Part shown: in pieces, positions 32,842 through 42,332 of the stretch
How positions within the stretch are numbered: position 1 is the stretch's first letter
Layout of the letters: each line of letters starts with the position of its first letter
DNA from: Aneurinibacillus thermoaerophilus
Lineage (GTDB): Bacteria > Bacillota > Bacilli > Aneurinibacillales > Aneurinibacillaceae
Length of the DNA: 64,000 bases
Direction: 5' to 3'
Assembly (NCBI RefSeq): GCF_900099925.1
Contig: NZ_FNDE01000007.1
Coordinates: 1-64,000, forward strand
Made by a program: the position numbers and the translations under genes
The notes under the pieces: generated by a model
Database searches by the model: none
Told to the model about the DNA's origin: nothing
What the model saw: the letters and a program-made list of their open reading frames with translations, nothing else

Positions 32842-34038
32842 ATGAGTAAAGTGGAAACAAAAAAGGGATACTTCGGGGAGTTTGGGGGGAGCTTTGTACC
32901 AGAGCCGTTGCAGGCTGCGCTCGATCATTTGGAGCAGGAGTTTGAACGGTATAAGGATGAGCCTGACTTTAATGCAGAACTGGAACATTATTTGAAGGAA
33001 TATGTTGGGCGCCCGAACCCGCTTTATTATGCGCAGCGCTTAACTGAGAAGCTTGGAGGCGCGAAAATTTATTTAAAACGTGAAGACTTAAACCATACGG
33101 GAGCGCATAAAATCAATAATGTGATGGGCCAAGTTCTGCTTGCCAAGCGCATGGGCGCAAAGCGTGTGATCGCGGAAACAGGGGCAGGTCAGCATGGAGT
33201 GGCGACAGCGACTGCATGCGCGATGTTTGGAATGGAATGCGTCATTTATATGGGGGAAGAAGATACTCGCCGTCAGGCATTGAACGTATTTCGTATGGAA
33301 CTTTTGGGGGCGAAAGTAGTAGCGGTAAAAGACGGCGCCCGCACGCTGAAGGAAGCGGTAGACGCTGCGCTCAAGGACTATGCGGAGAATTACGAAAGTA
33401 CGTTTTATTTGCTCGGGTCGGCTGTCGGACCGCACCCATACCCCACTATTGTACGCCATTTCCAATCCGTTATTGGCAGAGAAGCACGTGCGCAACATCT
33501 TGAAAAAGAAGGAAAGCTGCCGGACTATATTATCGCGTGTGTGGGTGGCGGAAGCAACGCCATTGGTTTGTTCGCTCCGTTCTTTGATGACAAAGAAGTA
33601 CGCATTGTCGGCGTTGAACCAGGCGGAAAAGGGCTTGCACCGGGGCAGCATGCCGCGCCGCTTGTAGCTGGGGAGCCAGGGATCATTCACGGTTTCAAGT
33701 GTTACATGATAAAAGATGAAAATGGTGAGCCTGCCGCTACACATTCGATTGCTGCTGGTCTCGACTATCCAGGCGTCGGACCTGAACATAGCTATTATAA
33801 AGCGATTGGTCGTGCGAAGTATGTAACGATCGACGATGCTGAGGCGCTTGAGGCGTTTCACGCTTTGTCGCGAACAGAAGGCATTATTCCCGCGATTGAA
33901 AGTTCTCACGCGGTGGCATATGCAATGAAACTTGCCCCAACATTATCGCCGAACCAAACGATTATCGTTAACCTTTCCGGCCGTGGAGACAAGGATGTGC
34001 AACAAGTTTTCAACATGATGCATAATAAAGGACAATAA
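32842..34038 (+). CDS. trpB: tryptophan synthase beta chain
   Basis: 398 aa PLP enzyme condensing indole and serine. PLP lysine in HTGAHKINN (about residue 90), GGGSNAIG phosphate cup, EDLNHTG, and the C-terminal SGRGDKD. Full TrpB1 type. It stands alone: no trpA, trpF or other trp gene is next to it, so either the trp operon is dispersed or this is a second copy used for indole salvage. RBS GAGAGGAG. Confidence 0.96.
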   Translation: MSKVETKKGYFGEFGGSFVPEPLQAALDHLEQEFERYKDEPDFNAELEHYLKEYVGRPNPLYYAQRLTEKLGGAKIYLKREDLNHTGAHKINNVMGQVLLAKRMGAKRVIAETGAGQHGVATATACAMFGMECVIYMGEEDTRRQALNVFRMELLGAKVVAVKDGARTLKEAVDAALKDYAENYESTFYLLGSAVGPHPYPTIVRHFQSVIGREARAQHLEKEGKLPDYIIACVGGGSNAIGLFAPFFDDKEVRIVGVEPGGKGLAPGQHAAPLVAGEPGIIHGFKCYMIKDENGEPAATHSIAAGLDYPGVGPEHSYYKAIGRAKYVTIDDAEALEAFHALSRTEGIIPAIESSHAVAYAMKLAPTLSPNQTIIVNLSGRGDKDVQQVFNMMHNKGQ

Positions 34039-34043
34039 TGATG

Positions 34044-34075
34044 AAAAGAGGCCCGAACCCCCGGGCCTTCTTTCA
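34044..34075 (+). terminator. terminator after trpB
   Basis: AAAGAGGCCCG / CGGGCCTTCTTT around a short C-rich loop, just after the stop codon. Confidence 0.75.
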
Positions 34076-34256
34076 TTATATAATAGATCAAAAGGTTCAA
34101 AAGTTTTGAAGCGGTGAGCCGCTTAAACTTTCTTGGTATTTTACGTAAAACATATGCTATCATCTGGAAATGTATAGAAATAATGAGTGAAACCTTATTT
34201 GATATTTCGTATAATTATTATATGATAAGTAATATTAAGAAGGGACTGAATTTTCT

Positions 34257-34862
34257 ATTACCACTGTAAAGCACATTTATCTTGTTCGTCACGGGGAAAC
34301 CGAATGGAATGCCAAACGTTTAATTCAGGGACATAGCGATATTCCACTGAACAGGCGAGGCAAAGAGCAGGTGCGACGATTAGCGGCGCGCTTAAAACAA
34401 TCGCCTATTTCCCAGATTTGCTCCAGCGACTTGCAGCGGGCTTATGATACGGCGCAGGCGGTGGCCGATATGCTTGGTTTATTTGTTTGCCGCCATGTGG
34501 AACTTCGCGAGCGGAATTACGGGGACTGGGAAGGAAAAGATTACCGCATGATCCAATCGCAGTTTCCCGACTTTAACCCGTGGATGGATACAGAAAGCAA
34601 GTATAATGTTGAGACGTTTTCCGCGATGCAGCAGCGGGGAATGTGTTGTTTGCAGGAAATTTTGCGGGAGAGCGAAGCAGAGCATATTTTGGTGGTTAGC
34701 CACGGGGGCTTGATTAATGCGCTGTTGCATCATATAAGCGGGGGAGTGCATGGAACCGGAAAAACAAAGTTGGTAAATACAGGAATTAGTTACGTTCGAT
34801 ACGAAAAAGGCAACTGGACAGTGCATACAGTGAATGACGGAACGCATCTAGCCGACCAGTAA
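34257..34862 (+). CDS. histidine phosphatase family protein with apparent AUU start
   Basis: 201 aa if read from ATT at 34257. The catalytic RHG motif (LVRHGETEWN, about residues 8-17), a phosphate-binding QGHSDIPLN region and the second histidine (VVSHGGLINALL) define a phosphoglycerate-mutase-like phosphatase. No ATG, GTG or TTG lies in frame between the upstream stop (34236) and a GTG at 34371, which is already past the RHG motif. ATT ACC ACT GTA AAG is where an N-terminus (M)TTVK is expected. AAGAAGGG lies about 12 bases upstream. Substrate unknown. Four bases separate its stop from the next reading frame. Confidence 0.85.
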   Translation: MTTVKHIYLVRHGETEWNAKRLIQGHSDIPLNRRGKEQVRRLAARLKQSPISQICSSDLQRAYDTAQAVADMLGLFVCRHVELRERNYGDWEGKDYRMIQSQFPDFNPWMDTESKYNVETFSAMQQRGMCCLQEILRESEAEHILVVSHGGLINALLHHISGGVHGTGKTKLVNTGISYVRYEKGNWTVHTVNDGTHLADQ

Positions 34863-34893
34863 GAGAGTGGGAGAGAAGGGAGAAGGCGGGACT

Positions 34894-37203
34894 GTGAAGA
34901 AGCACACGGTGGATCAAAATTGTGGAGAGATTGAGTCTTCTTATTTTTACAGGGAACGACTTGCGCATATTTTTCGAGATAGTTTCCAGTTTATATTCTC
35001 CCCTTTCTTTTTGGCAGATAGGGGATGGGTGTTTGTAGCAGACCGTCATGGCTATGTAGTTGCTTGTGAAAAAGCAGGTCAGCCGGAGTTTGATGTGAAG
35101 CCGTTTTATCCGTTGCATCCAGAAAAAATGTATATTCAGAACAATGTGGAGGAAGATAGCCGGACGGTGTGTGTTCCGGTGCTCCAGGATGTTTGGTTTC
35201 CTGGCTATATAGGAGTTGTGCTGCCTGCGTGTATAGAAGAAAGGTGTGCGTTTTCGTTTTTGCAGGGAATGACGGCTGTTTTCCGCCTCATACAGGAGCA
35301 ATACATCAGCAAGACCATTTCTTCATGTATTAAAGCCGTAAGCCAGAATATGGGCCTGAATAGTGCTATGCAGACGATTGTCCGGCGGTTTGCCGAAAGC
35401 TTGTACCAAGTCGAATGCATTGCAGTCGTATTTGATGAAGAACAGGATGGAATGGTGCCGCATTGGTCTTCGAGTGAGCAGAATTGGCTGTGTCGGGAGA
35501 CCATGAAGATGCGCAATCTTAGAAAAATATATGAGCAGATCGTTTCGCAGTTCTCCGTGGAGCGTAATGTTTTGCGTAGGGAAGATATTGATATACAAGG
35601 ACTATTGGAGTTAGAAGAGCTGTCTGAGGCGGATTGGTTAATTTCTCCTTTTGACTATAATGACAAAATTATCGGATTTTTAGTCGTATTGCGTGATAAG
35701 AACTTTCCATTTACAGACGAGGAGCAAAAATTTATCTTTCGTTTCACGAAAGCCCTTGGCCCTTCCGTTCACAACTCTGCCCTTTATATGCGTGTTCAAC
35801 GCGACGAACAAAAACGGAGCATGATGTTTGAAATTACAAAAAAACTCCATTCATCTATCAATGTGAATGATGTGTTGCATGCCGTGATAGAAAATACAAA
35901 AAAACTGTATCCGGAAATGCAGGTTGATTTATGGCTGTCCCATGATTCATTTTCCACGAAGCTGCCCGTCAAGCCATTTTCTTTTTCGACCGGAGAAAGC
36001 AAAAGCAATGTAAGTGCCCGAGCGTTTATGGAAGCACGAACGATCATCGTGAAATCCTGGGGGAAGCGCAGTGTGACGTTAGCCGCTCCGCTCAGGGGCA
36101 AACAAGGGGTTTATGGTGTGTTGGAACTTTACAGCGACAAGCCGATATCTCTTCCAGCGCGAGAGATAGAGTATATTACGATGCTGGCAGATACGGCAGG
36201 TAATGCATTCGAAAATGCTCAGCTTTATCAACAATCCTGCCATTTAATCAAAGAATTGTTGCTCATTGATGAAATGACGCGGCAACTCAATAAGAATATT
36301 AAGCTTAACGATTTACTTACATTTATCACGCGTAAGCTGACGGAGACGTTTCGTACGGAACATTGCTGCATTTTTTCTTGGTCAGAAGAAGAAAAAGCAT
36401 ATGTCGCGTGTGCGTCCACTGGACAGGAAAACGTTCCGCTTGTTTTGCGGATTCCGGAAGCAGGCAAACTTCATGATTTGTTTGTCAAAAAGGAGTCGAT
36501 TTTAATTGCGGATACGAAAGAAATAGATTCACTTCTCCCGTCTTTTTCTTGTCGGTCGTTAATGGCTGTGCCGCTTATGGGTAAAGGTCAAGTAGAAGGA
36601 GCCATTTTTCTGATAGATTCTCAGCCAAATCGTTACACATTCGATGATTTTAAGCGCCTGGAGATGTTGGCCCGTCATGTGAAAGTCGCGGTGACGAATG
36701 CTTCCCTGCATGCCGAAGTCGAGCGAATGGTGATAACGGATAATTTGACGGGCCTGTATAATCGAAAGTATTTATATGACTGTATCCGTCATTCCCAGCA
36801 GCGTGACATCTGTGGCTCACTTATTTTAATTGATGTGGATTACTTTAAGAATATTAATGATACGTATGGTCATCAGATTGGCGATGAAATTTTGATCCAA
36901 GTGGCAGAAGTGCTTGTTGCTTCAATTCGCACATCTGATGTTGCCGCTCGTTGGGGCGGAGAAGAGATGGCTGTATACTTGCCAGCGGTACAGGAAGATA
37001 TTGCCCACCAAGTAGCGGAGCGGTTACGCATGAATACAATGAGCAGCACGAGACCGGCTGTTACGATTTCCTGCGGGGTGGCTACCTGGTTGAAAGAAAA
37101 CGGCATTCCGAGCGTCGAACGATTGTTCCAGCAAGCGGATGAGGCTTTATATCGCGCGAAGCATAGCGGGCGTAACCAGGTTTGTTTGGCAGGAAAAGTA
37201 TGA
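34894..37203 (+). CDS. dgcP: GAF-GGDEF diguanylate cyclase (DgcP/YtrP-like)
   Basis: 769 aa. Three or four GAF-like modules (about 10-130, 140-290, 310-440, 450-600) precede a GGDEF domain (about 605-765) with active site RWGGEEMAVYL, DVDYFKNINDTYGH metal site and DNLTGLYNRKYL. It makes cyclic di-GMP. B. subtilis DgcP (YtrP) has the same layout and is encoded near refsZ-ezrA. The A-site GGEEM is a functional variant. An RxxD inhibitory motif is not obvious. Start GTG 34894 is preferred over 34867 because GGGAG/GGCGGG lies upstream. Confidence 0.92.
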   Translation: MKKHTVDQNCGEIESSYFYRERLAHIFRDSFQFIFSPFFLADRGWVFVADRHGYVVACEKAGQPEFDVKPFYPLHPEKMYIQNNVEEDSRTVCVPVLQDVWFPGYIGVVLPACIEERCAFSFLQGMTAVFRLIQEQYISKTISSCIKAVSQNMGLNSAMQTIVRRFAESLYQVECIAVVFDEEQDGMVPHWSSSEQNWLCRETMKMRNLRKIYEQIVSQFSVERNVLRREDIDIQGLLELEELSEADWLISPFDYNDKIIGFLVVLRDKNFPFTDEEQKFIFRFTKALGPSVHNSALYMRVQRDEQKRSMMFEITKKLHSSINVNDVLHAVIENTKKLYPEMQVDLWLSHDSFSTKLPVKPFSFSTGESKSNVSARAFMEARTIIVKSWGKRSVTLAAPLRGKQGVYGVLELYSDKPISLPAREIEYITMLADTAGNAFENAQLYQQSCHLIKELLLIDEMTRQLNKNIKLNDLLTFITRKLTETFRTEHCCIFSWSEEEKAYVACASTGQENVPLVLRIPEAGKLHDLFVKKESILIADTKEIDSLLPSFSCRSLMAVPLMGKGQVEGAIFLIDSQPNRYTFDDFKRLEMLARHVKVAVTNASLHAEVERMVITDNLTGLYNRKYLYDCIRHSQQRDICGSLILIDVDYFKNINDTYGHQIGDEILIQVAEVLVASIRTSDVAARWGGEEMAVYLPAVQEDIAHQVAERLRMNTMSSTRPAVTISCGVATWLKENGIPSVERLFQQADEALYRAKHSGRNQVCLAGKV

Positions 37204-37289
37204 AACATGCACGGAAAGAGCTTCTGGCAGGGAAGTTTCTTTCTTCCCTCATTTTATGAATGAACATTCAATCAGTAGGAGGAAGAGAC

Positions 37290-38282
37290 ATGCAAAAAGC
37301 AGTGAATACGCAGGTTTTTCGGCTTGAGATCCCGACTCCGTTTAGCGTTGGAGCGGTCAATATATTTTTAATAAAAGGGGAAAGTTGCACGCTTGTTGAT
37401 GTCGGGCCAAAAACGAGGGAAGCGCGTGAGGCGCTACGAGTCTTCTTAAAAGAGAATGGGCTTACATGGCGGAATATTGACCAGATCTTTCTTACACATC
37501 AACATGTAGACCATTCTGGTTTGGTAGCGGAAGTAGCAGAACGTACGGATGCGCAGGTGATCGCCCATCCGAATGCAGTGCCGTATATTGAAGGGGAAGA
37601 AACATTTATGCGGCATCACGATGCATTTTTTCGCGAACTATATGAAGAAAATGGCGTTCCGGAACAATTGCTGGGGCATGTAGAGCGGTTTCAGAAAATG
37701 TTGAACATGTATAGCGATCCCGCACCGGTTCATCGAATTGTGCGAGGCGGCGAGCTGTTGGGAAGTTGCGGGGAGTGGCGTATTATTTTTACGCCGGGAC
37801 ATACACAAACCCATTTGGCTTTATACCGAGAGGCAGACGGTTTGATGCTGTCAGGCGATTTTTTAATTAAAGAGATCTCATCCAATGCTTTCGTAGAGCC
37901 TCCGGCGCGAGCTGGTGAAGAAAGGGAAAAGCCGCTGGTTGTATACAGGCGAGCAATGCAGGAAGTAAAGATGATGCCAGTGCGGCGCATGCTCCCGGCA
38001 CACGGCGAAGAAATTGAAAAGCCGTCTGAACTTATCGTTTATCGCTTGCGTAGACAGGAAGAGAGAGCGGAAAAAATTTATGGTTTACTTGCGGATGGTG
38101 CCAAACATGTTTTTGAGTTGTCAGCATTATTATTTCCTAGCATTTATATTAAAGAGTTACCACTTACGTTTTCGGAAACGCTTGGACACCTCGATTTGTT
38201 AATTGAACAGGGAAAAGTAGAGCGAGTATGGTCAGAAGAGAAAAATGTGTATCTTTATCGAACGAAAGAATGGGCTAGATAA
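37290..38282 (+). CDS. MBL-fold metallohydrolase
   Basis: 330 aa. Zinc site HQHVDHSG (HxHxDH), third ligand TPGHTQTHLALY, GDFLIKEIS and PAHGEEI. A C-terminal winged-helix-like region (LSALLFPSIYIKELPLTFSE) is typical of YobT/LACTB2-type hydrolases acting on thioesters or nucleic acids. ATG 37290 follows AGGAGGAAGAGAC. Terminator downstream. Physiological substrate unknown. Confidence 0.88.
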   Translation: MQKAVNTQVFRLEIPTPFSVGAVNIFLIKGESCTLVDVGPKTREAREALRVFLKENGLTWRNIDQIFLTHQHVDHSGLVAEVAERTDAQVIAHPNAVPYIEGEETFMRHHDAFFRELYEENGVPEQLLGHVERFQKMLNMYSDPAPVHRIVRGGELLGSCGEWRIIFTPGHTQTHLALYREADGLMLSGDFLIKEISSNAFVEPPARAGEEREKPLVVYRRAMQEVKMMPVRRMLPAHGEEIEKPSELIVYRLRRQEERAEKIYGLLADGAKHVFELSALLFPSIYIKELPLTFSETLGHLDLLIEQGKVERVWSEEKNVYLYRTKEWAR

Positions 38283-38325
38283 ATATAATTTGATATACCG
38301 ACTTACCATCATACAAATGATTTGT

Positions 38326-38353
38326 AAACTCTCTTGAGGAAGGAGAGTTTTTT
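38326..38353 (+). terminator. terminator after the MBL gene
   Basis: AACTCTC/GAGAGTT stem with 9-base loop and T6. Confidence 0.75.
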
Positions 38354-38404
38354 GCTTTTTTGGTGATATAATAAAAAATACGAAATGATAAGGGAGACGG
38401 TGAA

Positions 38405-39067
38405 TTGAAGCGTTTACTACTTTCTGCCTTTTTCCTGATTGTCACGATCTATTTGGTTATGCAGACTGAATTCGGTCATTTGATTCGTACCGGAAACTTG
38501 GAGCAAATTGCCGCGTATATTCAATCGTATGGTTGGGTTGCGTTTTTTATATCAATTATCGCCATTGTCTTGCAAACGTTTTTTCCGATTGTTCCTTTCG
38601 TATTGCTGGCGGGTGCGAATGTGGTTGCCTTTGGTCTCTGGCCCGGATTTGCAATCAGTTGGGTTGGTGCGGTGTTGGCCGCGCTGGCCAATTTTCTTTT
38701 GGCCCGCTATGTTGGGAGGGAGTGGGCGGACAGAAAATGGGGCCATCATTCGTTTGCAAAAAATTTAAACAAGTATGCAGAAACAAAAGGGTTTATTGTT
38801 ATTTTGTTTGCGCGGTGGGTCCCCGTATTGCCTTCCAGTGCGGTAAATACGGCAGCTGGCATTTCAAAAGTGTGTTTTCGCACATTTTTACTGGCGACAA
38901 CGCTAGGCAAAGGCCCGGCTGTTCTGTTTGAATCGGTTGTTGGACATTATTTGGTTCATTGGGAACAGCACAAAGGCAAGCTTCTTTTTATTGCGTTTGG
39001 TCTTTGCTTATTTATGCTAGGGATCAGCTATGTGAAGAGGAAGAAAAAATTAACCTTGCTTTCATAA
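38405..39067 (+). CDS. TVP38/TMEM64 family membrane protein
   Basis: 220 aa with about five or six hydrophobic segments. The VTT/SNARE-associated core is visible: LAGANVVAFGLWPGFAISWVGAVLAALANFLLAR, and RWVPVLPSSAVNTAAGIS with the conserved arginine-proline. DedA-superfamily relatives move or flip lipids, including undecaprenyl phosphate carriers; which lipid here is unknown. Start TTG at 38405 after GGAGACGG. The refsZ start follows 32 bases after the stop, so an operon is likely. Confidence 0.9.
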   Translation: MKRLLLSAFFLIVTIYLVMQTEFGHLIRTGNLEQIAAYIQSYGWVAFFISIIAIVLQTFFPIVPFVLLAGANVVAFGLWPGFAISWVGAVLAALANFLLARYVGREWADRKWGHHSFAKNLNKYAETKGFIVILFARWVPVLPSSAVNTAAGISKVCFRTFLLATTLGKGPAVLFESVVGHYLVHWEQHKGKLLFIAFGLCLFMLGISYVKRKKKLTLLS

Positions 39068-39099
39068 GAGAAAGGCAAGGTTTTTGGGAGGGACAGGCT

Positions 39100-39726
39100 G
39101 TGAAACGTTCACCGAAGCTTACCAAACAAAAGATTGTTGAAGCTGCTGTCGAACTGTTTGATTCACAGGGATTCGACGGTACGACAGTACGGCAGATCGC
39201 TTGTAAGGCAGGGGTGAACGTTGCGCTTATTGCCTATTATTTTAAAAATAAAAAAGGATTGCTCGAATATGTTATGGTAGAGTATTATGAGGCTTTATTT
39301 CGAAAGCTGGACGGTTGCCGCCATGACACGGAATGGGAATCTCTTTATGATTTGCTGCGCCACATGTTAGAAAGCCTCGTCCGTTTCCAAAGTGAATTTT
39401 ATCAGGTAACACGATTGATTCATCGGGAATTATCCGTAGAATCAATGCTCGGGCGGGAGATTATGAGCACTTACCTGGCCAAGCTTAAACATTATTTTGC
39501 TGCGGTGATTGAAGAGGGAGTTGAGGAAGGGGAATTTCCGCCGTTACAGGTAGAAGGCGTGGTCATTCAACTGATGGCGATTACAAGTTTTCCTTATACA
39601 TACCCGCAAATTATTCGTGAAGTATTTTATTTGGAGCCATTGGATGAACAATTCGTGGAACAGATGGTGCATTATACATATGACTTTTTACACCATATGA
39701 TGACACCGCTCAACACATTTCGCTAG
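39100..39726 (+). CDS. refsZ: TetR-family regulator of Z-ring positioning, RefsZ-like
   Basis: 208 aa. TetR HTH (TKQKIVEAAVELFDSQGFDGTTVRQIACKAGVNVALIAYYFKNKKGLL, about 7-55). The effector domain has REIMSTYLAKLKHYF and PQIIREVFYLEP segments characteristic of RefsZ (YttP). RefsZ binds motifs near the origin and affects FtsZ ring placement at sporulation. The next gene is the ezrA-like fusion, also an FtsZ regulator, as in B. subtilis. Start GTG 39100 with GGGAGGGACA upstream. Confidence 0.88.
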   Translation: MKRSPKLTKQKIVEAAVELFDSQGFDGTTVRQIACKAGVNVALIAYYFKNKKGLLEYVMVEYYEALFRKLDGCRHDTEWESLYDLLRHMLESLVRFQSEFYQVTRLIHRELSVESMLGREIMSTYLAKLKHYFAAVIEEGVEEGEFPPLQVEGVVIQLMAITSFPYTYPQIIREVFYLEPLDEQFVEQMVHYTYDFLHHMMTPLNTFR

Positions 39727-39829
39727 GTTTTTTCATAAAAAGCTTGCTTTCAAGCAGGAACTTTCTCGTTTTATACCTAATTATTATTATAATAAGATAG
39801 GTTGACTTTTCCAAAAGGAGTACGGCACA

Positions 39830-42070
39830 ATGTCATATGCAATACAACGAATGTTTCGTTTTTTTATAGCGCTTGTCGCGTCAGTTGCGATTCTGGCAGG
39901 CCCTTGTTATGCACAGGCCGCCCCAATGCCAGCCTCGCTTGATAAGCCGGTAATAGATATAAACAATGTAATGAAAAGCGAAGAAGAAAAAAAATTCATT
40001 AATCTGACGTCTGGCATGAAGCAGACGTACAAGCTGGTCGTCATCGCCGATGCCAAACCACTGACGCTTCAGCAGTACGCACAGAAACTGCTTGAAACTT
40101 TTACGATCGAAGATAAAACTATGGTCATGGTTTTGTCAGCCAGTGAGAGAAACATGGTTATTTTAAGTGGGAAATATTTCAAGGAAAATGGGATTAACCA
40201 GGAAGTGTTACAGCATAAGATGGAGCATTATTTTGAACCGTATGCGAAGCAAGGCACGCTAATGACCGGCGTTATATCGTTCGTAGAAGCGGTTGATGAA
40301 GAATTAAAAGCGTTCGCGCAGAAACAGGGAAGCGGAGAACAGGTTAAAATGGCGGGAATTTCAGCGTCTGCGGCTACTAAGGACGTTACGTCTTGGCCTG
40401 TCTGGTTGCTTGGCGGATTGATTTTATTGGCAGTCGCTTCCGTAGGAGCTGCCATGGCTTACACGAAACGTGGACGAATTTTGAAAGAAGTCGATGAAGT
40501 GGACGAATGGCGAGGGAAAGTCGCTGATCAGCTTAATTCATTTGAAATTGATAGTTCATGGAAAAAAGAACCGGGAAGAATTAAAGAGAAGTATCTGGCG
40601 ATTTTGACCTCGCTTGATGACTTAAAAAAAGATGCCATTGCCGATGTAGAACTCATCCTGGTGGATGCTGAAGAAAATCTTATGAAATTCCGTTTTAAAA
40701 GAGGCCAGGAAATTATTCAGGAAGCAAAAGATAAACTGTTCCGCATTGAAGAAGAATATCGCAATTTACATATCCGGCTGGGTAAACTTCAGGAAACATT
40801 ACAAGATATCGTTGCTTTAAAGGAGGAAACAAAGCAGCTTCAGCAGAAAAACGAACGCCGGCTGGACGAGCTGCGCATTCAATATAGCGTCTCTTTTCAT
40901 GTTTTAAAAGAGGAAATGAATCAGTTTGATCGTGAAATGCAGGCGGTGAAGCAGGCGGAAGAAAAAGGGGATTTCGAAGATGCAAGAGCTTGTTTGCAAC
41001 AAGCGGCAGAGAGTCAGCGAGCGTTGATGGATGTGATGCAAAAAGTTCCGCTTATTCGTCAGACAATCGTCAAAGATCTGGATCAGGAAATTCGACAGCT
41101 GGATGAGGATGCAAAAGAAATGGTGGCAGGTGGTTATACAAGCGGGGAAGAATTCTTTAATGCGCGCATTGTAAAAATTCGTGGAAAGTATGAAAAGCTG
41201 CCGATTTTATTCGAAGAAGGGAAAATAACGGAAGCCGAGGAATTAATTATAAAAATACGTGAAGATATTGAATCGGTCTATCAGACGATGGAAGAGATCG
41301 TGACAAACCGCCACCAGTATCGGCAGTATGTAGTCGAGCTTCCGTACTATCTTAAAGTGCTAAAGCAGGATGAAGAATATTTAGCAGGTGAATTGCACGA
41401 TCTTTCACAACGGTATTTGGTAGAAGATGGTGAAGCATTTCATTATTATCAGCAAATTCCTGCTGTTATTGCAGATATCGAAAATGCGCTGGAGCAGATT
41501 AGCGCAAGCACAGAAAAAGACAATTATGAACGACATGGTGAGACGCTAACTCAGGTGGCCGAACGCGTAAATCAGATGATGGAGCGGCGTGAGCTTGTGA
41601 TGAAAGAATTAAAAGTGTTTCGTCAGGGGGAAGTAGAGGCGCACGAAGAATTGCAGGATATGCGTGCCAGCGTTACACGGGTGGAGCAGCAGTTGAAACG
41701 ATTGCATCTGTCGAAAGTGCCGTATAGCGTTACCAGCAATATTCAGATTTGCCGTCAGGCTATTGATACGGTAGAAGAAGCACTTGGAGAAGTTCCGCTG
41801 AAAATGCAAAAAGTTGATCATGTGCTGAAAGAAGCAAAAGAACACGTTTCCGAACTGTTGGAACAAGCGGCAGAGATGATTCGTGATATCCGGTTAGCAG
41901 AAGACAAAATTCAACGAACGAACCGTTTCCGGCGCTATGATAAGGAAATTGCCAGACTTTTGCAGACAGCAGAGGACGTGTTCCGTGAAGCGGAGTACGG
42001 AGAAGCGCACGAACTGGCCGATCAAGCGTTTCGCCTTGCACAAGAACGGTATGGACTGGATGTAGAATAA
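39830..42070 (+). CDS. ezrA: TPM-EzrA fusion, septation ring regulator with extracytoplasmic TPM domain
   Basis: 746 aa versus about 560 for EzrA. Residues 1-32 are a signal peptide (cleavage near AQAAP). About 35-170 is a TPM (TLP18.3/Psb32/MOLO-1) domain: VIDINNVMKSEEEKKFINLTS, YAQKLLETFTIEDKTMVMVL, a tail matching ...G..T.GVISFVEAVDE. A transmembrane helix follows (about 188-210, VWLLGGLILLAVASVGAAMAY). The remaining 530 residues are EzrA: ILKEVDEVDEWRGKV, DAEENLMKFRFKRGQEII and long spectrin-like coiled coils to the C-terminus. EzrA inhibits FtsZ assembly away from midcell. The TPM part would sit outside the membrane and the EzrA part inside. RBS AAAGGAG. Own terminator. Follows refsZ. 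Confidence 0.88.
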   Translation: MSYAIQRMFRFFIALVASVAILAGPCYAQAAPMPASLDKPVIDINNVMKSEEEKKFINLTSGMKQTYKLVVIADAKPLTLQQYAQKLLETFTIEDKTMVMVLSASERNMVILSGKYFKENGINQEVLQHKMEHYFEPYAKQGTLMTGVISFVEAVDEELKAFAQKQGSGEQVKMAGISASAATKDVTSWPVWLLGGLILLAVASVGAAMAYTKRGRILKEVDEVDEWRGKVADQLNSFEIDSSWKKEPGRIKEKYLAILTSLDDLKKDAIADVELILVDAEENLMKFRFKRGQEIIQEAKDKLFRIEEEYRNLHIRLGKLQETLQDIVALKEETKQLQQKNERRLDELRIQYSVSFHVLKEEMNQFDREMQAVKQAEEKGDFEDARACLQQAAESQRALMDVMQKVPLIRQTIVKDLDQEIRQLDEDAKEMVAGGYTSGEEFFNARIVKIRGKYEKLPILFEEGKITEAEELIIKIREDIESVYQTMEEIVTNRHQYRQYVVELPYYLKVLKQDEEYLAGELHDLSQRYLVEDGEAFHYYQQIPAVIADIENALEQISASTEKDNYERHGETLTQVAERVNQMMERRELVMKELKVFRQGEVEAHEELQDMRASVTRVEQQLKRLHLSKVPYSVTSNIQICRQAIDTVEEALGEVPLKMQKVDHVLKEAKEHVSELLEQAAEMIRDIRLAEDKIQRTNRFRRYDKEIARLLQTAEDVFREAEYGEAHELADQAFRLAQERYGLDVE

Positions 42071-42079
42071 AAATGTTGC

Positions 42080-42109
42080 AAAGAGAGGAGACAGTTCCCT
42101 CTCTTTTTT
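42080..42109 (+). terminator. terminator after the ezrA-like gene
   Basis: AAAGAGAGG / CCTCTCTTT stem followed by a T tract, 10 bases past the stop. Confidence 0.85.
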
Positions 42110-42192
42110 GTTGCCTTGTTTTTCCTCGTTTACTCATGGAGTGAAAAGATATGTTGCTTTATTACTATAAAGTAGCATATCCTTTCTTATAC

Positions 42193-42221
42193 AAAAAAAA
42201 GACACATCAATGCGATGTGTC
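42193..42221 (-). terminator. terminator of the symporter operon
   Basis: GACACATC/GATGTGTC with a 5-base loop; read on the minus strand it is followed by T8. About 110 bases past the symporter stop. Confidence 0.8.
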
Positions 42222-42332
42222 CAATATAAGGGAGTAGAGGTGTGAGAGTCAGTTGCAATTTTAAAGGGGAGTAGGTTTACTATTATGTTTCCCCGTCTGT
42301 TTTTTATTTAAACAACAAAATGAAAAAATTTT

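Noticed and set aside
32800-32852. Several GAG/TAG triplets ahead of trpB, suggesting a TRAP binding site.
   Set aside because: Only about six triplets with irregular spacing (1 to 7 bases); TRAP sites have nine or more at 2-3 base spacing.
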